Positions 1 through 5,806 of a DNA stretch of 9,058 nt are shown here, one piece after another. The translations under genes were made by a program, and so were the position numbers. Origin of the DNA: Thermoplasmata archaeon (lineage in GTDB: Archaea > Thermoplasmatota > Thermoplasmata > Thermoplasmatales > GCA-001856825); assembly GCA_021792355.1 (NCBI GenBank), contig JAJYUV010000036.1, positions 1-9,058 on the forward strand, in the 5' to 3' direction. The stretch's first letter is position 1. Each line of letters begins with the position of its first letter. The notes under the pieces are model-generated. The model worked only from the letters and a program-made list of their open reading frames with translations, was not told the origin of the DNA and made no database searches.

Positions 1-318
1 ACTAGGGTGTATTTCTTTTACAAGTGGGAGATTGTTGGGGATGCTCTGGTAGAGAAGGTTATCTATAACGATCCAACATCTGATTTTTCAGATCACTGGG
101 ATCCAGAGATTTATCCAATTATCGTAAGGTTCAAGAAGGGTAGCGTAAGAGTATTCCCAAATGATTCAATACCTAAGGTGGTAATGAAGAAGGCACTGAC
201 CGAAAAAACCATTAAAACTCTCCCCCCAGGTTATCCTGTTTTGAGTGATACGGAAGAACGAAAATTACAGAAAGAGATAGTAAATGCAGTCAAATCTTAC
301 TCATCAGAGTTCCTATAA
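1..318 (+). CDS. EVE/PUA-like domain protein, C-terminal part (5' end outside window)
   Basis: The frame is open from the first base of the window and ends at TAA 316-318, leaving 105 residues. A GTG at 7 could serve as a start, but there is no promoter or ribosome site in view and the protein begins abruptly in a beta strand (VYFFYKWEIVG), so I treat it as the tail of a longer gene. The pattern 'YFFYKWEIVGDALVEKV', then an acidic stretch, then 'WDPEIYPIIVRFK' resembles the later half of EVE/PUA-like domains, where a strand pair is followed by a YPYRV-like segment. EVE domains are thought to bind modified bases in DNA or RNA and often sit near restriction genes, which would suit this location. 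The C-terminal 40 residues look helical and charged. The family call rests on pattern memory only; another PUA-like or ASCH-like fold is possible. No catalytic residues are evident. Confidence 0.5.
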   Translation, partial: TRVYFFYKWEIVGDALVEKVIYNDPTSDFSDHWDPEIYPIIVRFKKGSVRVFPNDSIPKVVMKKALTEKTIKTLPPGYPVLSDTEERKLQKEIVNAVKSYSSEFL

Positions 319-345
319 GGTCACCAACAGGTTGGTCGCTCTAAT

Positions 346-507
346 TTATTCAATCTTCCTAACCACAATCTTTCCCCTTATCTCATAAAATCCTATATGC
401 TCAGATTCTGACACATTCAACTTCTCTGCAACTTCTTTTGGTAGTGTTATCCTCAAGGATGATTCCTTGCGAGATGTCCTTGATACTGCTATTAGCTTGT
501 CAGGCAT
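346..507 (-). CDS. AbrB/SpoVT-fold small DNA-binding regulator
   Basis: This is a 53-residue protein on the minus strand, ATG at 507-505 and TAA at 348-346. It begins MPDKLIAVSRTSRKESSLRI and continues with TLPKEVAEKLNVSESEHIGF and YEIRGKIVVRKIE. The layout is the swapped-hairpin AbrB fold: a basic first strand, 'SLRITLPKEVAEKLNV' (strand, then the short helix with the typical LPKEVAEKL), 'EHIGFYEI' and 'GKIVVRKI' as the last strands. Archaea carry many single-domain proteins of this type, acting as dimeric transcription regulators or as antitoxins. No toxin gene is adjacent; the neighbour on the same strand is the ParB-like gene 64 bases upstream. A TATA-like box lies 25 bases before the ATG and there is no Shine-Dalgarno site, so it is probably read from its own leaderless transcript. 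Its target is unknown. Confidence 0.8.
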   Translation of the reverse strand: MPDKLIAVSRTSRKESSLRITLPKEVAEKLNVSESEHIGFYEIRGKIVVRKIE

Positions 508-527
508 TGGGAGGGGAATAAGTGGAA

Positions 528-536
528 TAAGTTAAA
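528..536 (-). promoter_or_regulatory. TATA-like box for the AbrB-type gene
   Basis: On the minus strand this reads TTTAACTTA, centred 25 bases before the ATG at 507. The bases just before the ATG are C/T-rich (TTCCCCTCCCA) and contain no purine-rich ribosome site, which fits a leaderless transcript starting at or next to the ATG. Confidence 0.5.
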
Positions 537-571
537 TTGTTACTTGGGTTGATTGTCTATATTATGTCAAT

Positions 572-1645
572 TTAACTCCCTTGCATAAGTTCACAGTGCC
601 TTACTATAGCTTTAATGCGTTTTATGCCTATATTGTGTGCAAAGGCAACTCTGTGCTGGCCATTACCAACGTAATATTTTCCATTCAGTTCAAACAATTC
701 TATGTTTCTTGTTTTCAAATCAGATAAAGCATCATTCTGATCAAACGACCTTAGTTCATTCTTTCCGGCTAGGGCATCCATTTTATTCTTATGCCATTTA
801 TGAAGTTCTAAATCATCTATATTTCTAAGATTCCAAGAGGAACCCCAGACAGGATTTTCTTCCACTGTACCAACTATTTTTGACACCGCGACTACCTTTG
901 GAATTCCAACCTCCTCACACCTTATGTTAGTTGAAATTCCCTTTGGGTTTGGAAGGGGATCATTAAGATGTATGTCTGAATTTTCTCTGTAAGACCTCAA
1001 ATCTTTTCTCTTAATGTTGAGAAGATCCAGATATCGATAAAAGATGTCTATTCCCATAATACGAAGCATGTGGTTTATGAATCTCTTGTGTTGAAGTTCC
1101 GTAAAGCATAAAGCATGAATAGGATCATTTGAAATAGGAAATACGAAGTGAATTTTATTTCTAAAAATCGTAAGAACTAGTGAATCTTTTATGCTTGGTA
1201 ACTCCCTTAGCGGAATTTTCTTCCATCTTTTCTTATTACTCAGGTCAGTTTTAATTTTTGAATATAATAATTCGAGGGGAATAACAGCTTTCTTGTCGCT
1301 AGTTTTCTTTGGGGTTATCTTGTCTATTTTGACTCTGAGTTTCTTAGTTGGAACGTAAACATTTTCAACCTGGGTAGTTAGCACAACCCAGTTTTTTGTC
1401 AATTTCTGAATTAGGGCCGAATATAATTCTGCATCCATCACCTGGGTATAAGGCTTCAGTCTCTTGCTCTTATCTGTAATATGGGAGTGAATTCTGTCAT
1501 CTTTTGGGTCTTGATAGATAGTGAAATGTATGTTCTTAAAGGTAGGGTCTGTAAAACCCATTGAGAAACCCTTATCCCTGGTTGGTGATATAAACAATGA
1601 TAAAAGTTCGCCGCCTTGATAAGTAAAGGCCAACTTTGAACCCAT
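572..1645 (-). CDS. Protein of unknown function with a C-terminal ParB-like segment
   Basis: This 357-residue protein is not recognised over most of its length. Residues 315-348 form a ParB/sulfiredoxin-like core: a strand pair 'IELFELNGKYYVGNGQHRVA', then helix 'FAHNIGI' and strand 'KRIKAIV'. The GNGQHR box (327-332) sits where ParB-type nucleotide- or phosphoryl-handling folds have G-x-HR. Such folds occur in DNA-partition proteins, plasmid regulators, nucleases and phage or defence proteins. Residues 1-150 are basic and strand-rich, with a lysine cluster at 101-119 (KKLRVKIDKITPKKTSDKK), which hints at nucleic-acid binding. Residues 195-220 look helical. The ParB-like segment is at the extreme C-terminus, unlike chromosomal ParB where it is N-terminal, so a partition role is doubtful. 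ATG 1645 is chosen because a TATA-like box lies 25 bases upstream. It diverges from the unknown plus-strand gene at 1844. Confidence 0.75.
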   Translation of the reverse strand: MGSKLAFTYQGGELLSLFISPTRDKGFSMGFTDPTFKNIHFTIYQDPKDDRIHSHITDKSKRLKPYTQVMDAELYSALIQKLTKNWVVLTTQVENVYVPTKKLRVKIDKITPKKTSDKKAVIPLELLYSKIKTDLSNKKRWKKIPLRELPSIKDSLVLTIFRNKIHFVFPISNDPIHALCFTELQHKRFINHMLRIMGIDIFYRYLDLLNIKRKDLRSYRENSDIHLNDPLPNPKGISTNIRCEEVGIPKVVAVSKIVGTVEENPVWGSSWNLRNIDDLELHKWHKNKMDALAGKNELRSFDQNDALSDLKTRNIELFELNGKYYVGNGQHRVAFAHNIGIKRIKAIVRHCELMQGS

Positions 1646-1664
1646 AATGCAGAAAAGGGATTTA

Positions 1665-1676
1665 ATAAATTTATAG
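1665..1676 (-). promoter_or_regulatory. TATA-like box for the ParB-like gene
   Basis: The minus strand reads CTATAAATTTAT, centred 25 bases before the ATG at 1645. No Shine-Dalgarno sequence lies between the box and the start, so a leaderless mRNA is likely. This is the clearest TATA element in the window. Confidence 0.6.
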
Positions 1677-1735
1677 TTGTTTGTTCGCTGCTTTATTATG
1701 CTTCTTCTTTACAATAATTCTTGGGTTGTAGAGCC

Positions 1736-1743
1736 TTATATTA
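1736..1743 (+). promoter_or_regulatory. TATA-like box upstream of the unknown plus-strand gene
   Basis: The plus strand reads TTATATTA. It is centred 26-27 bases before the ATG at 1766, which is in frame with the 206-residue gene but separated from it by TAG (1808-1810) and TAA (1820-1822). The spacing matches the other promoters here, so the transcript may begin at 1766, about 78 bases before the first uninterrupted start at 1844. Confidence 0.4.
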
Positions 1744-1843
1744 ATCATGGATGAGTATCTGTGAAATGTCAGGTCTAAACCAAGTTTTATCCCTTTTCCG
1801 TCGAGAATAGAAAAAGATGTAAATTTGTAAGATATATTCAATT

Positions 1844-2464
1844 GTGTTTAACTCAAGGTTAAAAACAGGAAAACGGGAAGAAGCCTTGGACATATTGCCA
1901 GAACTATTTGCGCTAGCTAATAAAGTCCTCAGTTCAAGTGAAATTGACAAAGCTGATCGATTATCATTAATGTTGGTTGGAAGCGAAGCTGATAAGGAGG
2001 CCGCTATTAAGGAACTAAAAGATATGGTCGGCCAAGACCCAAAAAGACCTCTATACTATGCCAATCATGAACTCGGTTTTCTACCCCGCTGGACTAGGAA
2101 CGCTGTCAAATTTCTTGGTGATTACATAGATCAATTGTGTAAGCATTGGGCCTTTATGTGCACAAAGAATACGATGGTTCTAAAATATTCAATGGGCAGA
2201 TCCTTGCAAGTTATTAAGAACAAAGTTGAAGACAGTAACTCAGAGTTGATAGATTTCCTGACAGAATACAATAATGTTTTTTATGTTCCAGCGAAACATG
2301 ATTTTACACTTCCAATGGGTCGAAAAGACCACAGAATTACATCTAAGGAAGTTGTTTATTCTGCTATTATTACCATGAACCTTTCTCGTGAGATAAAAGA
2401 AATCACAAAATGTAACTCTCAATTGACATGCCATAATGGTGAAATGTCAGATCATACGGTATGA
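1844..2464 (+). CDS. Hypothetical protein with a KHDF segment, possibly 5'-damaged
   Basis: This 206-residue soluble protein has no signal peptide or membrane segment. I do not recognise a named family. Residues 10-60 are helical and charged (REEALDILPELFALANKVL), residues 80-150 continue as helices (AVKFLGDYIDQLCKHWAF), and residues 138-180 hold the most family-like part: 'LTEYNNVFYVPAKHDFTLP', then 'HRITSKEVVYSAIITMNLSREI'. The K-H-D-F and H-R-I-T groups look like conserved functional positions, but no known catalytic set can be named. The start is uncertain. GTG 1844 is the first usable codon after an in-frame TAA at 1820, yet it has neither a ribosome site nor a well-placed TATA box, while a well-placed box points to ATG 1766 upstream of two stops. 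The gene is AT-rich like the nuclease gene inside the operon. It ends 46 bases before hsdM, on the same strand, and hsdM has its own promoter. Confidence 0.65.
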   Translation: MFNSRLKTGKREEALDILPELFALANKVLSSSEIDKADRLSLMLVGSEADKEAAIKELKDMVGQDPKRPLYYANHELGFLPRWTRNAVKFLGDYIDQLCKHWAFMCTKNTMVLKYSMGRSLQVIKNKVEDSNSELIDFLTEYNNVFYVPAKHDFTLPMGRKDHRITSKEVVYSAIITMNLSREIKEITKCNSQLTCHNGEMSDHTV

Positions 2465-2481
2465 CTTGCATTGTCAGAAAG

Positions 2482-2489
2482 TTTATACT
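2482..2489 (+). promoter_or_regulatory. TATA-like box of the restriction-modification operon
   Basis: The sequence TTTATACT is centred 25-26 bases before the hsdM ATG at 2511. The bases before the ATG (ATAAAGTGTT) hold no ribosome site. This supports leaderless initiation at hsdM as the first gene of the operon, separate from the preceding unknown gene. Confidence 0.6.
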
Positions 2490-2510
2490 CATTCGACACA
2501 ATAAAGTGTT

Positions 2511-4040
2511 ATGATCAACCCTGATTCCGATCTTGAGAAGAGATTATGGTCTTCAGCAGACAAACTCCGCTCAAACATGGATGCAGCAGAATACAAGCAT
2601 GTTGTGCTTGGCCTCATATTTCTGAAATATGTATCGGATTCATTTGAGGAAATCCATAAAGATTTGGAGAATGACAGGGATCACCTTTCCGATCCTGAAG
2701 ACAGGGATGAATATACCTCAAGAAACGTTTTCTGGGTCCCTCCTGAGGCCAGGTGGAATTACCTCCAGAGAAATGCGAAGCAGCCCACAATAGGAAAGAT
2801 GATCGACGATGCAATGGATGTTATTGAGAGGGACAACCCATCCCTGAAGGGCGTGCTTCCAACGAACTATTCCCGTGCATCTTTAGACAAGCAGAGACTT
2901 GGTGAATTAATAGACCTCATAGGAGGAATAGAACTCGGCACAGAGAGTGCAAAGAGCAGGGATCTTCTTGGTGGGGTCTATGAATATTTCCTGGGGCAGT
3001 TTGCTGACGCCGAGGGAAAGAAAGGCGGACAGTTCTACACTCCGAAATCCATAGTGCAGCTTCTTGTAGAGATGATTGAACCCTACAGAGGAAGAGTGCT
3101 TGATCCATGCTGCGGTTCCGGTGGCATGTTCGTGCAGAGTGAGAAGTTCATTCAGGAACATCAGGGTAAAATTGATGACATCCATATATTCGGGCAGGAA
3201 TCCAATCAGACTACGTGGAAATTATGCAAGATGAATCTTGCAATAAGGAACATTGATTCGGATCAGATTAAGTGGAACAATGAGGGAAGTTTTCTCAACG
3301 ATGCACATAAGGATCTAAGGGCCGACTACATACTTGCAAATCCGCCATTCAATGATTCAGACTGGAAGGGCGATCTTGTAAAGAACGATGTTAGATGGAA
3401 ATATGGTGTTCCGCCAGCAGGGAATGCCAACTTCGCATGGGTCCAGCATTTCATCCACCATCTGGCACCAACTGGAATTGCAGGTTTCGTTCTTGCAAAC
3501 GGATCAATGAGCTCAAACACATCCAATGAGGGTGAGATTCGAAAGAATATAATTGAAGCCGATCTCGTTGACTGCATGGTTGCATTGCCTCCTCAGCTGT
3601 TCTTCAACACCGGAATACCCGCATGTCTCTGGTTCCTCACCAAGGACAAGAGGAATAACAAATTCAAGGATCGGAGGGGAAAGACATTGTTCATTGATGC
3701 CAGGAAGATTGGCACCATGATAGACAGGAGACACAGGAGACTAACAGAAGAGGACATTAGGAAGATATCCTCAGTATACCACGCATGGAGGGGAGAGGGC
3801 GGTGAATATAATGATATTCCGGGATTCTGTAAATCCTCGGACATTGAAGAAATCAGAAAGAATAATTATGTTCTCACTCCGGGCAGGTATGTTGGCACAG
3901 AGGTAGAGGAAGAGGACGACGAGGAATTCGAAGAGAAGATGCAGAAACTCTTATCAGAACTGAAGCAGCAGATGGAAGAAGGTGCAAGGCTAGATGCGGA
4001 GATAAAGAAGAATCTGGAGAAGATTGGGTTTGGGTTTTAA
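2511..4040 (+). CDS. hsdM: Type I restriction-modification DNA methyltransferase subunit M
   Basis: HsdM transfers a methyl group from S-adenosylmethionine to adenine N6 in the bipartite site chosen by HsdS, and belongs to the M2S and R2M2S complexes in the cytoplasm. The 509 residues are a normal length. Residues 6-150 are the helical HsdM N-terminal domain ([30 protein letters not shown]). The methyltransferase domain follows: GGQFYTP (172-178, motif X region), LDPCCGSGG (197-205, SAM-binding motif I), FGQE (227-230), and NPPF (277-280, catalytic motif IV of N6-adenine enzymes). All are intact. Residues 465-505 are a highly charged helix, probably a coiled coil that contacts HsdS. ATG 2511 is supported by a TATA-like box 25-26 bases upstream. 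The stop overlaps the next gene by 17 bases. Base composition is close to that of hsdR and higher in G+C than the neighbouring accessory genes. Confidence 0.97.
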   Translation: MINPDSDLEKRLWSSADKLRSNMDAAEYKHVVLGLIFLKYVSDSFEEIHKDLENDRDHLSDPEDRDEYTSRNVFWVPPEARWNYLQRNAKQPTIGKMIDDAMDVIERDNPSLKGVLPTNYSRASLDKQRLGELIDLIGGIELGTESAKSRDLLGGVYEYFLGQFADAEGKKGGQFYTPKSIVQLLVEMIEPYRGRVLDPCCGSGGMFVQSEKFIQEHQGKIDDIHIFGQESNQTTWKLCKMNLAIRNIDSDQIKWNNEGSFLNDAHKDLRADYILANPPFNDSDWKGDLVKNDVRWKYGVPPAGNANFAWVQHFIHHLAPTGIAGFVLANGSMSSNTSNEGEIRKNIIEADLVDCMVALPPQLFFNTGIPACLWFLTKDKRNNKFKDRRGKTLFIDARKIGTMIDRRHRRLTEEDIRKISSVYHAWRGEGGEYNDIPGFCKSSDIEEIRKNNYVLTPGRYVGTEVEEEDDEEFEEKMQKLLSELKQQMEEGARLDAEIKKNLEKIGFGF

Positions 4041-4500
4041 TTACTCCATTCAAGATATTGGTAAGAAACTTAGGATCTGCATAGATATTTTATACAAAAA
4101 TGATCTATTCTTGATTGAAAATAATGTTAGCGAAAGATCAATCAGTCACAAGTTAGCAGAATACCTTCAAGTTGAATTACCAGACTGGAATGTAGATTGC
4201 GAATACAACAGAATGCATGACCAAGTAAAAGAATTAGAGGGAATCAGTGAATGTTCAGCACAGAGAACCACAGATAGAATTTATCCAGACATAATAGTTC
4301 ATGAAAGAAACACGGACAAAAATCTGGTAGTAATAGAAATTAAAATCGACATCGATGATGGTTGCGACATTAAGAAGTTAGAGAAACTAACCTCGACTAG
4401 AGGCAAATTCTCTTATAAGGTTGGATATTTTATTAGGTTCTCCAAGGAAGGGAAAAGGTATTTCATTCGGAGGTTCCAAGATGGAAGAGAAGGTTCCTAA
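4024..4500 (+). CDS. Small PD-(D/E)XK nuclease-like protein inside the hsd operon
   Basis: This 158-residue protein sits between hsdM and hsdS. The order of elements fits the PD-(D/E)XK nuclease fold: helix with [14 protein letters not shown] (Glu37 as possible helix-1 acid), '[10 protein letters not shown]' strand (54-63), 'YPDIIVH' with Asp89, then 'NLVVIEIK' with Glu105 and Lys107. The catalytic D-ExK set is therefore present. I recall small uncharacterised bacterial and archaeal proteins of similar size with the same ERSIxHxLA...DWxVDCEYNR...PDIIxH...IEIK pattern; none that I know has a proven role. No ATG starts the frame. TTG 4024 (or TTG 4030) follows GGAGA at 4016-4020, and either overlaps the end of hsdM. 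The end overlaps hsdS by 20 bases, so it appears translationally coupled to both. It is very AT-rich compared with hsdM. It may be an auxiliary nuclease, a repair or self-control factor, or a non-cutting DNA binder. Confidence 0.85.
   Translation: MGLGFNYSIQDIGKKLRICIDILYKNDLFLIENNVSERSISHKLAEYLQVELPDWNVDCEYNRMHDQVKELEGISECSAQRTTDRIYPDIIVHERNTDKNLVVIEIKIDIDDGCDIKKLEKLTSTRGKFSYKVGYFIRFSKEGKRYFIRRFQDGREGS
4469..4474 (+). promoter_or_regulatory. Ribosome binding site that fixes the hsdS start
   Basis: GGAGGT lies 6 bases before ATG 4481, inside the end of the nuclease-like gene. It selects ATG 4481 over the in-frame TTG at 4421, which has no such site and would add 20 residues unlike any HsdS N-terminus. 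Confidence 0.8.
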
Positions 4501-5806
4501 AAGGATTACGGATGAAATTACGTTAGATCTTCCTCGTAATTGGGAATCGAGAAGTTTGAACGAACTTTGCAAGATAAAAATTGGTGGAACCCCAAAGACT
4601 AATATAAAATCCTTTTGGAACGGGTCGATAAAATGGGCAACGGCAAAAGATATCTCGAATACATCAGGCAGGTTTATTCAAAAAACTGAAAAAACTATAA
4701 CCAAAGAAGGTTCTGACAGGAGCGCTGCAAAAATTTTACCAGCCAATACAATAGTGATAACTGCTAGGGGTACTGTTGGAAAAATGGCCATAACTCCTGA
4801 GCCAATGGCAATAAACCAGACCTGCTATGGATTATTGGCAGAAAATATAGACAACATGTTCCTCTATTACTCAGTTAAATCAGCCATAGAAAAGTTAATG
4901 GGAGTCTCCTACGGGACTGTATTTGACACAATTACCATCAAAAGCTTTGAGAATATAAGATTGCTAGTTCCAAATAATAGGGCGGAACAGCGAGCCATCG
5001 CCAAAATTCTTTCCGATCTAGATTCAAAGATCGAACTCAACCAGAAGATGAACAAGACACTGGAAGCAATTGCACAGGCCATATTCAAGCACTGGTTCAT
5101 TGACTTTGAATTCCCCAACGAAGAGGGAAAGCCATACAAATCAAGTGGAGGGGAGATGGTTGATTCTGAACTGGGGGAGATACCTAAGCGGTGGGAAGTA
5201 AAAAAAATCAGGGATGTTTTAAGAGAAATTTCTTCAGGTAGCAGACCTAAGGGTGGAATAGACAAAAAACTATGCAATGGCATACCAAGCATAGGGGCTG
5301 AAAATATAAACGGACTCGGGCATTATGACTTTTCAAAGACAAGATACGTAAGTGACGGCTTCTTTGAGAAGAATCAAAAGGGGATGGTTATGGATAGAGA
5401 TGTTCTCTTATATAAAGACGGGGCTCAATTAGGAAGAAAGACAATTTTCGGAGGTGGATTTCCATTTATAAAGTGTATGGTAAACGAACATGTATTCATA
5501 TTGAGAGTTAGAGAGGAATTAAGACAGAGCTACCTGTATTTTTGGCTAGATAGAAATGATGTAACTGATGCAATTAGGAACCTTAATACAAATTCAGCTC
5601 AGCCTGGACTAAACAAAGAAGCCGTTGGATCTTTAAGAATTTTAGTTCCACAATTACATATATTGTCGGAATTCGATCTCCTAATTTCATTTCTCCTTAA
5701 TCGCATTTTTAATAATTCCCTGCAAAGTAAGACTATTGACGAAATAAGAGACCTATTACTTCCAAAACTTGTGTCGGGTAAAATAAGAGTACCACTGGAG
5801 GAATAA
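4481..5806 (+). CDS. hsdS: Type I restriction-modification specificity subunit S
   Basis: HsdS binds the bipartite DNA target and holds the M and R subunits. The 441 residues, counted from ATG 4481, contain both halves expected: TRD1 at about 17-163 (LPRNWESRSLNELCKIKIGG, ending ENIRLLVP), a central helix at 167-210 (AEQRAIAKILSDLDSKIELN, IFKHWFIDFEFP), TRD2 at about 231-390 (LGEIPKRWEVKKIRDVL, ending GSLRILVP) and a C-terminal helix at 391-440 (EIRDLLLPKLVSGKIRV). Each TRD would read one half-site, and the helices set the spacing. The target cannot be read from sequence alone. Composition is mosaic: the central spacer (4981-5160) is about 46% G+C by hand count, while the TRD lines counted are mostly about 30-40%, which suggests exchange of recognition modules. 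It overlaps the nuclease-like gene by 20 bases and its TAA abuts the hsdR ATG. Confidence 0.96.
   Translation: MEEKVPKRITDEITLDLPRNWESRSLNELCKIKIGGTPKTNIKSFWNGSIKWATAKDISNTSGRFIQKTEKTITKEGSDRSAAKILPANTIVITARGTVGKMAITPEPMAINQTCYGLLAENIDNMFLYYSVKSAIEKLMGVSYGTVFDTITIKSFENIRLLVPNNRAEQRAIAKILSDLDSKIELNQKMNKTLEAIAQAIFKHWFIDFEFPNEEGKPYKSSGGEMVDSELGEIPKRWEVKKIRDVLREISSGSRPKGGIDKKLCNGIPSIGAENINGLGHYDFSKTRYVSDGFFEKNQKGMVMDRDVLLYKDGAQLGRKTIFGGGFPFIKCMVNEHVFILRVREELRQSYLYFWLDRNDVTDAIRNLNTNSAQPGLNKEAVGSLRILVPQLHILSEFDLLISFLLNRIFNNSLQSKTIDEIRDLLLPKLVSGKIRVPLEE
5797..5801 (+). promoter_or_regulatory. Ribosome binding site of hsdR
   Basis: GGAGG lies within the last codons of hsdS, 5 bases before the hsdR ATG at 5807, which directly follows the hsdS stop. 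This favours the first ATG over the second in-frame ATG at 5819. Confidence 0.8.

Noticed and set aside
323..336. Small inverted repeat ACCAAC-AG-GTTGGT between the two convergent genes
   Set aside because: The stem is short, the loop is only 2 bases (or 5 pairs with a 4-base loop), and no T-run follows on either strand, so a terminator or operator call is not supported.
637..828. 63-residue plus-strand frame within the ParB-like gene
   Set aside because: It lies wholly opposite a well-supported gene and its product resembles no protein pattern.
1741..1950. 69-residue minus-strand frame
   Set aside because: It overlaps the 5' part of the unknown plus-strand gene, has unlikely composition for a protein, and shows no promoter or ribosome site.
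1761..2450. Exact 12-base direct repeat GTGAAATGTCAG at 1761-1772 and 2439-2450, flanking the 206-residue gene
   Set aside because: A few 12-base matches are expected by chance in a 9 kb window, both copies lie in or near coding sequence, and no transposase, inverted ends or integrase accompanies them.
1844..2464. HEPN RNase reading of the helical 206-residue protein
   Set aside because: The expected R-x(4-6)-H active-site motif was not found in a suitable helix; the R-K-D-H-R group does not fit.
2496..2510. Possible hairpin ACAC-AATAAA-GTGT just before the hsdM ATG
   Set aside because: A 4-base stem is too weak, and the segment would lie at or upstream of the likely transcription start.
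4421..4480. Upstream in-frame TTG start for hsdS adding 20 residues
   Set aside because: ATG 4481 has GGAGGT 6 bases upstream and gives a normal HsdS N-terminus; the TTG has no ribosome site and would overlap the nuclease-like gene by 80 bases.
4481..5806. Phase-variable or invertible hsdS
   Set aside because: No tandem repeat, homopolymer run of note, inverted repeat, second partial hsdS or recombinase gene is visible in the window.
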